From assembly GCA_024233515.1 (NCBI GenBank), contig JACKPO010000002.1:62001-126000 (forward strand): a stretch of 64,000 nt of DNA, read 5' to 3'. Position 1 is the stretch's first letter, and each line of letters opens with the position of its first letter. The notes under the pieces are model-generated. The model ran no database searches. It worked only from the letters and a program-made list of their open reading frames with translations, and was not told the origin of the DNA. Below are positions 29,880 through 39,363 of this stretch, piece after piece. Made by a program: the position numbers and the translations under genes. The DNA is from Chlamydiales bacterium. GTDB taxonomy: Bacteria > Chlamydiota > Chlamydiia > Chlamydiales > Simkaniaceae.

Positions 29880-32492
29880 ATGAATGTAGAAAAAAAGCGG
29901 CTTCTCGAGAATAAAAAGCGGACCAAGTACTGGAAGCATTGGGGCCCTTTTTTAGCTGAGCGGCAATGGGGAACGGTTCGGGAAGATTATAGCCCCAATC
30001 AAAACACTTGGGACGCTTTCACCTATGAAGAGGCTATGGAGCGGGCCTACAGGTGGGGAGAAGATGGGATTGCTGGGATCTCAGATAGTCGCGCGCGCCT
30101 ATGTTTTGCGCTGAGCTTTTGGAATGGGGAAGATCCTTTTTTGAAAGAGCGGATCTTTGGCCTTGCGAATCCTGAAGGGAATCATGGCGAGGATGTCAAA
30201 GAGTATTACTACTACCTCGATAATACCCCCACTCACTCTTACATGAAATACCTCTACAAATACCCTCAGGGACCTTTTCCATACGAAGAACTGCGGAAGA
30301 TCAATGCACACCGTTCGCAAGAGGAAGGGGAGTTCGAGCTCATTGATACGGGGATTTTTGACCAGGATCGCTACTACGATATCTTTATCGAATATGGAAA
30401 GGAAACTCCCGATGACATTGCGATACGGATCACCATCGAGAATCGGGGAGATAGCGAGAAAATGCTCCACCTTCTTCCTACGTTTTGGGCGCGGAATCAG
30501 TGGTTCAAGGAAGGGGTGGAAAAGCCCGAATTTTCTGAGGCAGGAGAAGGGTGCATTACCGTAACCCATGCAAAATTGGGAAGCTGGTTTTTGAAAGGGG
30601 ATCCAGCAAAAGAACTCCTCTTTACCGAGAATGAAACCAAAGGATCTGGCCCGTTTACGAAGGGGGCGTTTAATGCCTATGTCGTTCAGGGGAAGAAAGA
30701 GGCGGTATGCCCTGAAAAAAAGGGAAGTAAATCGGCTTTTCATTACGAGGTCAAGGTTCCTCCTCATGGAAAAGAGATCGTCCACTTGCGTCTTTCAAAG
30801 GACAAAGAAAAACCGGTGGAAGAGGTTCCCAAAATTTTAGAAGAGCGCTTGCAAGAGGCTGACACCTTTTATCAGGAGGTCATCCCTCCAGAACTTTGTG
30901 AGGATCACCGTAGTATTGCACGGCAGGCCTATGCGGGGATCTTATGGAACAAGATGTACTATAACCTTGTCATTCCTGATTGGCTTGCAGGAGATAAACG
31001 GTTTCATCCCTCTCTTCCCCCTCATGATCCTGAAAAAGCGCGGAATAGGGACTGGCTCCACCTCTATTCGGATGATATCGTCTCGACTCCCGATAAGTGG
31101 GAGTTTAACATGTTTTTTTCCTGGGATACGGCGTTTCATGCTCTTCCTCTTTCTGTTCTCGATGCTGACTATGCAAAACATCACCTCACCCTTTTGACCC
31201 AAGAGTGGTACATGCATCCTAATGGGATGTTTCCTGCTTATGAGTGGAACTTTAATGATGTGAATCCCCCTGTTCATGCATGGGCAGTTTGGCGGGTCTT
31301 TAAAATTGATGAGAAGCTCAATGAATTTTCTGACCGGATTTTTTTAGAAAAGAATTTCCAAAAACTCCTCCTCAATTTCACCTGGTGGGTGAATCGAAAA
31401 GATCATGCGGGAAAAAATATTTTTCAGGGGGGATTTTTAGGGCTCGATAACATTAGTGTTTTTAATCGTAGCGCAGAGCTTCCTCCAGGTGCGGAACTTT
31501 ATCAATCTGACGCCACAAGTTGGATGGGGATGTTTACCCTGAATATGCTCACGATTGCCGTTGAACTAGCTCAGCAAGACCGAGCCTATGAAAACATGGC
31601 GAATAAGTTTTATAACCATTTTCTCTTTATTGCCGATGCGATCAATTACTCGGAGCGTCATTCGATCCCTCTCTGGAATGAAGAGGATGGCTTTTATTAT
31701 GATGTCTTGAAAAAGCCTGATGGGACCATTCAGCCTTTGAAGGTCCGCTCTCTGGTTGGACTTATGCCACTTCTTGCTGTTGCAACGCTCGAGCCTGATG
31801 TTCTTGACCGCTTAAAAGTGTTGAAGCGGAAGATGGATTGGTTTTTAAACAACCGGAATGATCTCTGCGAGAAAGTAGCGTGTATGCAAACACCCGGTGT
31901 AGAGGGGCGGCGTCTCCTCTCTATTGTGAATAAAGAGAAGCTCATTAGACTCTTAAAGGTGATGCTCGATGAAAATGAATTTCTGAGCCCCTATGGGATC
32001 CGCTCCATTTCCAAAGTTCATAAAGAGCACCCATTTGAAATAAAGCTCGATGGAAAAACCTTTAGTGTTGACTACGAACCAGGGGAATCGACAAGTCGTC
32101 TTTTTGGGGGAAACTCCAACTGGAGGGGCCCTATCTGGTTTCCGATCAATCTCCTCCTCATCGAATCACTTCAGAAATACCATTACTACTACGGCGATGA
32201 TCTAAAAGTCGAGTTTCCTACCGGATCGGGTCACTACAAGAATCTCTGGGATGTGGCCGCAGAACTTTCTAAGCGGCTCGTGTCGATCTTTGAAAAGAAT
32301 GAAAAAGGGGAGCGCCCCGTCTTTGGCGATCGCCCCAAGTTCCAAACCGATCCCCATTTTAAGGATTACGTTCTCTTCCATGAATACTTCCACGGCTGCT
32401 CAGGAATGGGTCTTGGAGCCAACCACCAAATGGGGTGGACCGCAACGGTCGCCAAGTTGATCAAACAGCTCGGCGAATTTGGTCATCTTTAA
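29880..32492 (+). CDS. GH63-like glucosidase (MGH1-type)
   Basis: An 870-aa (alpha/alpha)6-barrel glycosidase related to GH63/YgjK/mannosylglycerate hydrolases: FFSWDTAFHALPLS, DWLHLYSDD, DNISVFNRSAELPPG, YGIRSISKVH, NWRGPIWFPINLLLI and the final YFHGCSGMGLGANHQMGW. The first 400 residues are the beta domain (YWKHWGPFLAERQWGTVRED). No signal peptide, so likely cytoplasmic, trimming alpha-glucosides or glucosylglycerate-type compounds. ATG 29880 is the natural N-terminus, although GGAGGG lies only 1-2 bases before it; ATG 29865 is the alternative. The open frame extends to 29613 but that part is AT-rich and antisense to the next gene. Confidence 0.8.
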   Translation: MNVEKKRLLENKKRTKYWKHWGPFLAERQWGTVREDYSPNQNTWDAFTYEEAMERAYRWGEDGIAGISDSRARLCFALSFWNGEDPFLKERIFGLANPEGNHGEDVKEYYYYLDNTPTHSYMKYLYKYPQGPFPYEELRKINAHRSQEEGEFELIDTGIFDQDRYYDIFIEYGKETPDDIAIRITIENRGDSEKMLHLLPTFWARNQWFKEGVEKPEFSEAGEGCITVTHAKLGSWFLKGDPAKELLFTENETKGSGPFTKGAFNAYVVQGKKEAVCPEKKGSKSAFHYEVKVPPHGKEIVHLRLSKDKEKPVEEVPKILEERLQEADTFYQEVIPPELCEDHRSIARQAYAGILWNKMYYNLVIPDWLAGDKRFHPSLPPHDPEKARNRDWLHLYSDDIVSTPDKWEFNMFFSWDTAFHALPLSVLDADYAKHHLTLLTQEWYMHPNGMFPAYEWNFNDVNPPVHAWAVWRVFKIDEKLNEFSDRIFLEKNFQKLLLNFTWWVNRKDHAGKNIFQGGFLGLDNISVFNRSAELPPGAELYQSDATSWMGMFTLNMLTIAVELAQQDRAYENMANKFYNHFLFIADAINYSERHSIPLWNEEDGFYYDVLKKPDGTIQPLKVRSLVGLMPLLAVATLEPDVLDRLKVLKRKMDWFLNNRNDLCEKVACMQTPGVEGRRLLSIVNKEKLIRLLKVMLDENEFLSPYGIRSISKVHKEHPFEIKLDGKTFSVDYEPGESTSRLFGGNSNWRGPIWFPINLLLIESLQKYHYYYGDDLKVEFPTGSGHYKNLWDVAAELSKRLVSIFEKNEKGERPVFGDRPKFQTDPHFKDYVLFHEYFHGCSGMGLGANHQMGWTATVAKLIKQLGEFGHL

Positions 32493-32677
32493 GATTGAAG
32501 CGAGACCATGCCTAGTGGTCAGTCTACAAAGTTCTTCACTGCTATTCACCCATCTTTTGGCACTCTTTGCACCCCAAAAACCTCTCCTTGTCTCATGGAC
32601 AATGTTATCGGTTTTTGGGCCGCAAATTGCGCTCAAATTCTGGGCCACTTCCGTTAAAAGATTTTTGGGACTAACCA
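32493..32677. other. non-coding gap with a repeat fragment
   Basis: The stretch after the glucosidase carries CCTAGTGGTCAGTCTACAAA (32511 on), which resembles CCTAGTGATTAGTCTACAAA at 59404. The minus strand is open for 92 codons (32678-32400) but no known family is visible; likely remnants of an insertion. Confidence 0.35.
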
Positions 32678-33778
32678 TCAGGGGAGGGTGATGGTGACGA
32701 GGAGGGGAAGGTGCTCTTCGCTGCGGGGATCGCCAAGTTGGGGGATCCCTTCGAGCTGGCTATAGACCCCGTTTCCCCCTTGGTGGTAGGTGGCACCAGT
32801 CGGGGAGTAGTGTTGGGGATCTGTTTGATAGACGTATTCTGGAGGGAGCTGGCAGGAAAGGGTTGCGGCCTGATTGATGAAGACGTTATCAAATGTTTTT
32901 TTGTGGGTGTAATAGCTATTGTTCGTTCCACATTGGATCAGGTTGGAGATGTTCGACCAGGGGGCGCCCAGTTTTTCAGAAAGGGCAGCGCAAAACGCGT
33001 CGCTATTTTCCTGGAAGGAGAGGTTTCCGATCCGGTAGTTGAAGTCTCCAGCCAGGATCACTCGAGAGGTGTCGCCCCCTAGATCTTGAATGGCGGCTCC
33101 GATTTGATCAATGAGAGCATCGTGTGAGTGATGAGGGGAATGAACACCGATAAAGATCACCGTTTGTCCTGTTGCAATCTCTTTGAGGGCAATGGCCATA
33201 AATCCTCGCCCTAATTCCTGGGCCGCGCAGCACCCCATATTGGGGGAGGTAGGTGCCCAGAGGGTTTGAAAGGTGTATTTATTTGTGTTGTAGAGAAGGG
33301 TGATCGCTTCGTGGAACTGGGAAGTGGTCCCAGGGCAGGTGTGACACTGGAAGGCGTAGCCGGGATAGGACCACTTGATGCAGCTCTTGTTATCGGAGGC
33401 AGACTGGCATTCGAGGAGGCAGGCAAGATCAACGCCATGTCCTGAGAGGACTGCTCCCACAAACTGTTTTTGGTTGTCTTGCGCCTGATGGCAGCAGATC
33501 TCTTTCGGTTTCCCATACTTCATGTTGTATTGCAAAACTTCGATGGTTGAGCTTGCTTGAGCGGAAAAGAATGGAATCATAAAAGCAAAGATTCCTTTGA
33601 ATAGAGATCTATGAACCCATCCAGTATTAAAGGATTTATTTGATTTCTTCGATTTTTGAGCAGATTTTTTCTTTTCATTTTGATCACATTGTCCAGTTGA
33701 CAAGGGGGCAAAATGAAAAGGGAAAAGATGGCAAAAAGCGTGGAATAAAAAAATATCTTTAATACTGGATGGGTTCAT
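32678..33778 (-). CDS. secreted endonuclease/exonuclease/phosphatase-fold protein
   Basis: A 366-aa reading frame; the domain from about residue 80 is an EEP (DNase I-like) fold: YNMKYG, LACLLECQ (metal Glu), IGVHSPHH, VILAGDFNYR (catalytic Asp-Phe-Asn), FDNVFIN and a final EEHLPLLV in place of the usual SDHxP. Residues 56-75 (LFKGIFAFMIPFFSAQA) look like a signal peptide ending in AQA. The first 55 codons come from a palindromic element (33610-33779) whose inverted repeat provides the ATG. The real start before insertion cannot be found in frame. Many Cys suggest an extracytoplasmic protein. DNA, RNA or phosphoinositide substrate unclear. Confidence 0.75.
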   Translation of the reverse strand: MNPSSIKDIFLFHAFCHLFPFHFAPLSTGQCDQNEKKKSAQKSKKSNKSFNTGWVHRSLFKGIFAFMIPFFSAQASSTIEVLQYNMKYGKPKEICCHQAQDNQKQFVGAVLSGHGVDLACLLECQSASDNKSCIKWSYPGYAFQCHTCPGTTSQFHEAITLLYNTNKYTFQTLWAPTSPNMGCCAAQELGRGFMAIALKEIATGQTVIFIGVHSPHHSHDALIDQIGAAIQDLGGDTSRVILAGDFNYRIGNLSFQENSDAFCAALSEKLGAPWSNISNLIQCGTNNSYYTHKKTFDNVFINQAATLSCQLPPEYVYQTDPQHYSPTGATYHQGGNGVYSQLEGIPQLGDPRSEEHLPLLVTITLP

Positions 33779-33779
33779 A
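33610..33779. mobile_element. palindromic MITE-like element, family C
   Basis: Ends are TATGAACCCATCCAGTATTA and its exact complement, 23 bases matching, with TA at both outer ends. The interior also pairs with itself (TTTTCTTTTCATTTTG with CAAAATGAAAAGGGAAAA). It encodes no transposase. It covers the first 55 codons of the EEP-fold gene and the region just upstream. Confidence 0.75.
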
Positions 33780-33803
33780 TGTCATTGCGTCCTCGCAAAT
33801 AGG

Positions 33804-36686
33804 TTAAGGAAGGGAGATGTAGGTTCCTTCTGCCTTCAGGGTTTCTGCAGTCATGCCTTCATAGCGGAAGGCTTTTCCGTCGGGTTGTTTTCCTTCGAGC
33901 ATCACCGCGATCCGTTTAGGGTTTTGGCGTGAGAGGAAGGAGACGGTATCGTCTCGGAAGTCATCATAGGAAAGCTCTTTAAGCGCTGAGATCAGTTTTT
34001 GTTTGCGGTCGAAATCTCCCTTATAGGTAAAGGCGAGGGTATGGAGCTCGCTTGCTTTTTGCCCTAGGTTGGTTGGAGGGGTTTCGAGAATCGTGATCAC
34101 GTTGCTTTTGATCAGCTCAAACCGTCCTTCGGAAAGGATCGTTTCGAAGTCTTTGATGTAGGTTTCCAAAAAGAGTTCAAACCGGGCGATGAGTTCATCG
34201 GGCTGATGAGTGGTGGATTGAACGAGGAAGAGGCTATAGAGTTGCTCATCTTCCTCGGCACTTTTTGACTTGGCGATGTAACCGGTTTGTTGCTTTGTAC
34301 GGAGGGTATCGAAAAAGTCTTCTTGGAGAGCTGTTCCTAAGACCATCTGAGAAGCTTTTTTGGGGAAGGTCATCTGTCCTTCTTGCACCATTAAGACTGC
34401 AGCGTTTCCAAGGCTTGCTGTCTGAGCGGGGATTTTGTAAGGCCCTTGGAAAGCAGAGAGAATAAGCATTTGCTTTTTCTCGTGGTTCTTTTTGGGGTAA
34501 GGATTAGCGTTAAGGGTTTGGTGGACAAGGGTCCAGGTTTGGTGCGCCTCTTGCTCGGTCATGTTCCCTGTAAGGGTGGCTTCGACGTAGCACTCATCGA
34601 GTAGGTGATCAGCAAAGTAGAGGTAATCATCGTAAGTGAGTGTTGCTAAAGCGGAAAGTTTTTCGGTGTGGAGGGGAGCGTTGCTATAGAGGAGGTTTTG
34701 GTAGATCTCAATCGCTTGCATCATGGGCATCCCCTTGCCAACGTTGGTGTAGCTACTTTTCAAGGAGGCGGTATAGAGCTCGAATTCCTCTTTCGTCATT
34801 TTGCAATGTTTCAGATGTTTGAGGGTTTCCTGAAGGAGGAGGGGTGCTTTTTCACTATATCCACCGAGGCTGAGGGTAAATTTCATGTCGTTTGCACTGC
34901 AGCCGACACTCAAAGAGGCGGCGCTGGCATAAGCAAGCGTTGGAGCGAGTTTCTCATCGAGAGTGTAGGTGAAGAGATCGAACAGGACAGCCTGTTTTGC
35001 TGAACCATCGATAGAAGGAGTATAGACGTGGAATAATTCGGCAACTTCGGGAACTTGGTACTCGGTATCTTCCCAGTAGTAGAGGACTCCTCGAGAATTA
35101 TCGACAAGTTTTTGTGGGGCTTCACCACTTTCCCCTTCTTTGGCGACAAGTTGAAGGTGGGTGGGGATGAAGGTGTTTTGCTCAGGGAGAGTGATATTTG
35201 CATGCTCTGGAAGTTTATCAAGTGCTGCAAGGGCTTGTGGCTGGAGTTTCTTGACGGTGTATTCTGCTCCTGTCCATTTCTCTTTTTTATCGGGATAGAG
35301 ACCGGTTAGATCGGGAGAGGCAATGACAAAATAGGCTGCTCGATCGGGAGAAAGTTCTTTTAAGAAGTGTTCTGTTTCTTCTGCATGGAACTCTGTAGGA
35401 AGAAGGGTCCGTTGAGGATAGGTTTCTAAGGGTTCGTCAATGAGGTTATGGGCATGGTTTTGAACAAAGGCGTAAGGGGTTGCCCGCGATTGGAATTCGT
35501 AGTCGATTTTTGCCATTGTCTTCATTTCATTGAAGATATAGGGAGGAATCCCTCGAGTTTTGACGCTATTGAGCGTTTGGAAACACCGCTCGATCACTGT
35601 CTCATATTTCTCAGCTCCTTGGGGGGTGAGATCAAAGCTAATCGAAAAGAGGCCGGAGGTTTTTCCTGCACGCATCATTCCTGAAGAGATATCTTCTACA
35701 AGCCCTTCTTCTTTGAGTTGGGAATAGAGACTCGAGGGGTGTCTTCCTCCAATGACATACCCAAGAAGTTCATGAGAATGGTTGTCGAGGTTAGAAACAT
35801 AGTCTGGAGAAAGTTCCCATTCAATAGAAAGGGAGCGGAGATCTTTGAAGGGTTTGATGGCAATCAAGTTTCCTTCTTGTTGATCAGAAAGGAGTTTCTC
35901 TTTGATTTGCTTTGTAGGGGATACGCTTCGTTTCATTGCTGAGAAGAGCTCTACCGCTTGCGCCTTTAACTGTTCAAGAGGTTGAGTTGAATAGAGAACA
36001 AGGTGGGCGCGATCTGCACTGTAATTTTCATTGAACCACCTTTTAACCTCTTTTTGAGGGATGCCCCCAAGTGTCTCTGCATTGCCTGTGCTAAAGAGGG
36101 CGTTGGGATGGTGAGGATTCCCTGTTTCTTTGAGAATCATCCATAGGCGTGAACCATCGCTTTCGATGTTTTTATCATGCTCTTGATCGACAGCGTGAAG
36201 TTCCCGTTTGATCCCTGAAGGGTTGAAGAGGGGATCGGTGAACATATGGGAAAACATATCGAGGGTTGTCGAAAATGCATCGTTATTAACGGAGAAGATA
36301 TAAACGGTACGGTCTGGAGCGGTGTAAGCATTAAGTGTCCCTCCATTATCCCAAATCTGTTTGTCGTAAGCATTTTCGTCCGGGTAGGTTTCAGATCCCA
36401 TAAAGAGAAGGTGTTCTAAAAAGTGAGCAATCCCCGCATACTGGGGATCATCGTTCCATGATCCCACTTCCATCGATAAGGCGGCAGCAGATTGATCGGC
36501 TTTGGGATCAGAAATCAGATAGGCTTCGAGACCATTCTCGAGCCGTATTTTTGCTGTTTTTCGCTCGCTGAGTGAGGGGGTGAGAATCTCTAGCTCACAT
36601 TGATCAGTAACCTCTTCATAGCTTTTTGGTGCTTCTGCCCAGACAAAAGCATTCACACACATCAATGTCAGGAGATATTTTCTCAT
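33804..36686 (-). CDS. ptr: insulinase-family (M16) metalloprotease
   Basis: A 960-aa pitrilysin/insulysin-like protease with a signal peptide (RKYLLTLMCVNAFVWAEA). The inverted zinc motif HFLEH is at about residues 86-90 with the downstream Glu in AVDQEHD; three further M16 domains follow, the usual length for pitrilysin. It degrades peptides in the periplasm. In C. trachomatis CT806 (ptr) has the same neighbours plsB and cafA, as here. Lies 11 bases after the plsB stop on the same strand. Confidence 0.9.
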   Translation of the reverse strand: MRKYLLTLMCVNAFVWAEAPKSYEEVTDQCELEILTPSLSERKTAKIRLENGLEAYLISDPKADQSAAALSMEVGSWNDDPQYAGIAHFLEHLLFMGSETYPDENAYDKQIWDNGGTLNAYTAPDRTVYIFSVNNDAFSTTLDMFSHMFTDPLFNPSGIKRELHAVDQEHDKNIESDGSRLWMILKETGNPHHPNALFSTGNAETLGGIPQKEVKRWFNENYSADRAHLVLYSTQPLEQLKAQAVELFSAMKRSVSPTKQIKEKLLSDQQEGNLIAIKPFKDLRSLSIEWELSPDYVSNLDNHSHELLGYVIGGRHPSSLYSQLKEEGLVEDISSGMMRAGKTSGLFSISFDLTPQGAEKYETVIERCFQTLNSVKTRGIPPYIFNEMKTMAKIDYEFQSRATPYAFVQNHAHNLIDEPLETYPQRTLLPTEFHAEETEHFLKELSPDRAAYFVIASPDLTGLYPDKKEKWTGAEYTVKKLQPQALAALDKLPEHANITLPEQNTFIPTHLQLVAKEGESGEAPQKLVDNSRGVLYYWEDTEYQVPEVAELFHVYTPSIDGSAKQAVLFDLFTYTLDEKLAPTLAYASAASLSVGCSANDMKFTLSLGGYSEKAPLLLQETLKHLKHCKMTKEEFELYTASLKSSYTNVGKGMPMMQAIEIYQNLLYSNAPLHTEKLSALATLTYDDYLYFADHLLDECYVEATLTGNMTEQEAHQTWTLVHQTLNANPYPKKNHEKKQMLILSAFQGPYKIPAQTASLGNAAVLMVQEGQMTFPKKASQMVLGTALQEDFFDTLRTKQQTGYIAKSKSAEEDEQLYSLFLVQSTTHQPDELIARFELFLETYIKDFETILSEGRFELIKSNVITILETPPTNLGQKASELHTLAFTYKGDFDRKQKLISALKELSYDDFRDDTVSFLSRQNPKRIAVMLEGKQPDGKAFRYEGMTAETLKAEGTYISLP

Positions 36687-36697
36687 ACTCTACCCTC

Positions 36698-37723
36698 TTA
36701 TTTTGGGAATTTCTCGTATTCTTTATTTACAACGTTCCAGAGATATTCTGCACGGATTCGTCGTTTATCTTTTTTATCGGTCGCATTTTCAGCCCCTGGA
36801 AAGTTTTCCATATCGACAGCTTCCCCAAAATGCATGTGGATGGCTCCTCCACGTGTGATCCGTTTTTCACCAAGCTCGACTTCCGTCGTTTCTGGTGGAG
36901 GGAGGAGGTGATAGGTGGACAAGGTCAGAGGGAAGAAATGAGTGGGAGAACTGGCTTTTTGCGCCATGAGATAGAACATTTCGATACTTTGAGGATCAAA
37001 AGGGGCGACTTGTACGGTCCCATTAGGGTTCGCGCGGTCTCTTCCTCCACTTGGAGCTACATAGATGGCATGTCCTCCTTCATTCAAAAGTTCTACCATC
37101 CGTTCCATTGTTCGCTTATTATGCATTTGCTTTTCGTGCTTTTCTTCTGGAGGATGATCGATGTATTTTTTTGAGTGGATACAAAGGAGGTTTCGTCCCA
37201 TGCTAAAGGGAATGGCAAGGGGATCTGTGGTGACACGTGTTCCAGCAACGAAAATGAGCTCTTCCCCGAATTTTGGGTGGGTTTTCTCAAGTAAGATGCT
37301 AATGGCTTGCGGATCAGCTTCAATCTGGTGATTTGCTAGGAGAATGATGTTTTCCTTCTTTCTGAGAAGAGATTCCATGTAATCCAAATTTTCGATTCCC
37401 GAAACAGAGGAGCGAGGGAGATCGACAAGGGGACGGAGGAAATCGACACCAAATTTGTAATAATCGATCGGAGAGCGGATTTTTTCGTGATAAGGTTCGA
37501 ATAGGAAAGGCTTTTTGAACTGTTCCTTAACAAGATCGATGAAGGTGTCGAAAATCCCAATGTAGCTTTCAGGGTCCTCACCATGCTCAAGGATCACCTG
37601 TTGATAGCTCTCAATGAACTCTCGGAACACCCGAGGAATCTTCTCAGGAATTGCATGAGAAGAGGCAAGGAGCTCGATCTTTTTTAGAAGCTGTCCGAAT
37701 TTACCATTCAATTTTCTGTCCAT
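36698..37723 (-). CDS. plsB: glycerol-3-phosphate acyltransferase, soluble plant-type
   Basis: A 341-aa acyltransferase that makes lysophosphatidate. Catalytic HX4D is NHQIEADP (His132, Asp137), with GTRVTTDPLA and APSGGRDR as glycerol-phosphate binding blocks. This wording (NHQ.EADP, SGGRDR) is the soluble plastid GPAT type rather than the membrane-bound E. coli PlsB. No membrane segment. Overlaps the RNase G gene by 23 bases. Equivalent to CT807. Confidence 0.9.
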   Translation of the reverse strand: MDRKLNGKFGQLLKKIELLASSHAIPEKIPRVFREFIESYQQVILEHGEDPESYIGIFDTFIDLVKEQFKKPFLFEPYHEKIRSPIDYYKFGVDFLRPLVDLPRSSVSGIENLDYMESLLRKKENIILLANHQIEADPQAISILLEKTHPKFGEELIFVAGTRVTTDPLAIPFSMGRNLLCIHSKKYIDHPPEEKHEKQMHNKRTMERMVELLNEGGHAIYVAPSGGRDRANPNGTVQVAPFDPQSIEMFYLMAQKASSPTHFFPLTLSTYHLLPPPETTEVELGEKRITRGGAIHMHFGEAVDMENFPGAENATDKKDKRRIRAEYLWNVVNKEYEKFPK

Positions 37724-39245
37724 CGCTCAAGGAGTAAAACTCAAAGCCATTCAAATGAAGTTCATCATTTTGTTTGAAGGTGATTTCTCCTTTCCATTTC
37801 TTTGCAAGGCGATCGAAAAGGTTTTTGTCTCCTTTTGAGAGATAGTCATCCATTTGAGGGTGAACGACCACTTCCAATCCTTCGTGGTTATGAAGGGTCA
37901 TCAGTTTCTTCACTGCCCGTTCGATTTCAATCGAAATACTCTCAAAGTTTTTGATCATCCCTTTTCCTGAACAGTAAGGGCAGTGGACGAAGAGGGTTTG
38001 AATGAGAGATTCACGCGTTCGCTGCCGCGTCATCTCGACCAAGCCAAAATCACTCATTCCGAGGATGGTACATTTTGCAGAGTCTTCTTTCATCGCCTCT
38101 TTAAGGGTATCGAGAACGCGCCTCTGATTTCTTCGGTAGCGCATATCGATAAAGTCACAAATGACGAGTCCCCCAATGTTACGGATCCGCAGTTGACGGG
38201 CAATTTCTTCAGCTGCCTCCATGTTGATCCGCACGAGGGTCTCTTCCACATCGATGTTCTCATTGGAAGAGGTACTTCGTCCTGAGTTGACATCAATGGT
38301 GTACATTGCTTCGGTTTTATCGAAGAAGAGGTAGCCTCCGCTCTGGAGCCAGATCTTTCTTCTAAGACACCGTTCGATTTCATTTTCGACGGCAAAGCGG
38401 TCGAACATGGGGATTTTATCGCGATAACATTCGAGCTTGAGAACATGATCCCCTTTGTAGCGGTTGTAAATATTGCGGCAATATTGATAGGTCTTGAAGT
38501 CGTCGACGAGCATCCGAGCATATTTTTTGTTAATCGCCTTCATCACCGCTTTCTTCACGAGATCAGATTCACGGTAGAGGCAAGCAGGGCCATCTGTATT
38601 TTGAAAATCCTCTTGGATTTTTTGCCAGGTTTCAAGAAGCTCAGTTGCCTCAGCAATGAGCTCTTCGGTTGATGCGCTTGCGCTGGCCGTACGGCAAATA
38701 AGACCCATTTTTTGTGGCATCTCAAAAGCGCGGATGATCTTCTTCAATCGATCCCGTTCAGAACGGTCGGTAATCTTCCTTGAAACGCCGCGGTGGGGAG
38801 TATTCGGAAGGAGAACGAGATAACGTCCTGGGATGGTGATGTTCGAAGTGAGGCGGGCACCCTTCGATCCAATCGGTTCTTTAACGACTTGAACCAGTAC
38901 AGGGTGGCCGATTTCCATAAACTTTGAGATATCAGCATCTTTGAGATCTCGTGTTTTAATCGAGCTCACGTCGCAGTCCCAGTCAAACTCCATATCGAAC
39001 ATCTCTTGAAACTTTTGGGTGTTTTCAACGATGTCGCTGATATGGATAAAGCCATTTTCCCCTTCATTGATGGCAATGAAGGCTGATTGTATATTGTGCA
39101 GGATGTTGATCACCTCACCGCGATAGATGTTTCCGGTGAGCTGTCTGTTGGACTTTCTTTCAACGATCAAATCTTGGAGTTTTCCAAACTTGAGTACTGC
39201 ACATCTTTTTTCCTTTGAGGTCACATTGAGTAGAATTTCTTTCAT
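37701..39245 (-). CDS. rng: ribonuclease G/E
   Basis: A 514-aa RNase G-type endoribonuclease that matures 16S rRNA 5' ends and decays mRNA. The S1 domain is at residues 38-125 (GEVINILHNIQSAFIAINEGENGFIHISD), the DNase I-like catalytic part contains YTIDVNSGRS and VICDFIDMR (Mg Asp residues), and the Zn-link is CPYCSGKG. No long C-terminal degradosome tail, so RNase G rather than E in length. Known as cafA in chlamydial genomes (CT808), in the same order with plsB and ptr. Confidence 0.93.
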   Translation of the reverse strand: MKEILLNVTSKEKRCAVLKFGKLQDLIVERKSNRQLTGNIYRGEVINILHNIQSAFIAINEGENGFIHISDIVENTQKFQEMFDMEFDWDCDVSSIKTRDLKDADISKFMEIGHPVLVQVVKEPIGSKGARLTSNITIPGRYLVLLPNTPHRGVSRKITDRSERDRLKKIIRAFEMPQKMGLICRTASASASTEELIAEATELLETWQKIQEDFQNTDGPACLYRESDLVKKAVMKAINKKYARMLVDDFKTYQYCRNIYNRYKGDHVLKLECYRDKIPMFDRFAVENEIERCLRRKIWLQSGGYLFFDKTEAMYTIDVNSGRSTSSNENIDVEETLVRINMEAAEEIARQLRIRNIGGLVICDFIDMRYRRNQRRVLDTLKEAMKEDSAKCTILGMSDFGLVEMTRQRTRESLIQTLFVHCPYCSGKGMIKNFESISIEIERAVKKLMTLHNHEGLEVVVHPQMDDYLSKGDKNLFDRLAKKWKGEITFKQNDELHLNGFEFYSLSDGQKIEW

Positions 39246-39363
39246 CAGTTTTTCCAGTTGTCGATGTGTTCGTAAATTGCCAGTATAGCGGATTTCCCAA
39301 ACTTTATCCAGAAAATTTTAACCCCGGAGTTTAATGGGAAATGGGCTACATTTTCTTTGAATC

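Noticed and set aside
32400..32678. 92-codon minus-strand frame after the glucosidase
   Set aside because: Half of it is antisense to the glucosidase end, and the rest shows no known family; possibly IS remnant only.
36626..37174. 182-codon plus-strand frame opposite plsB
   Set aside because: Entirely antisense to a conserved enzyme gene and without translation signals.
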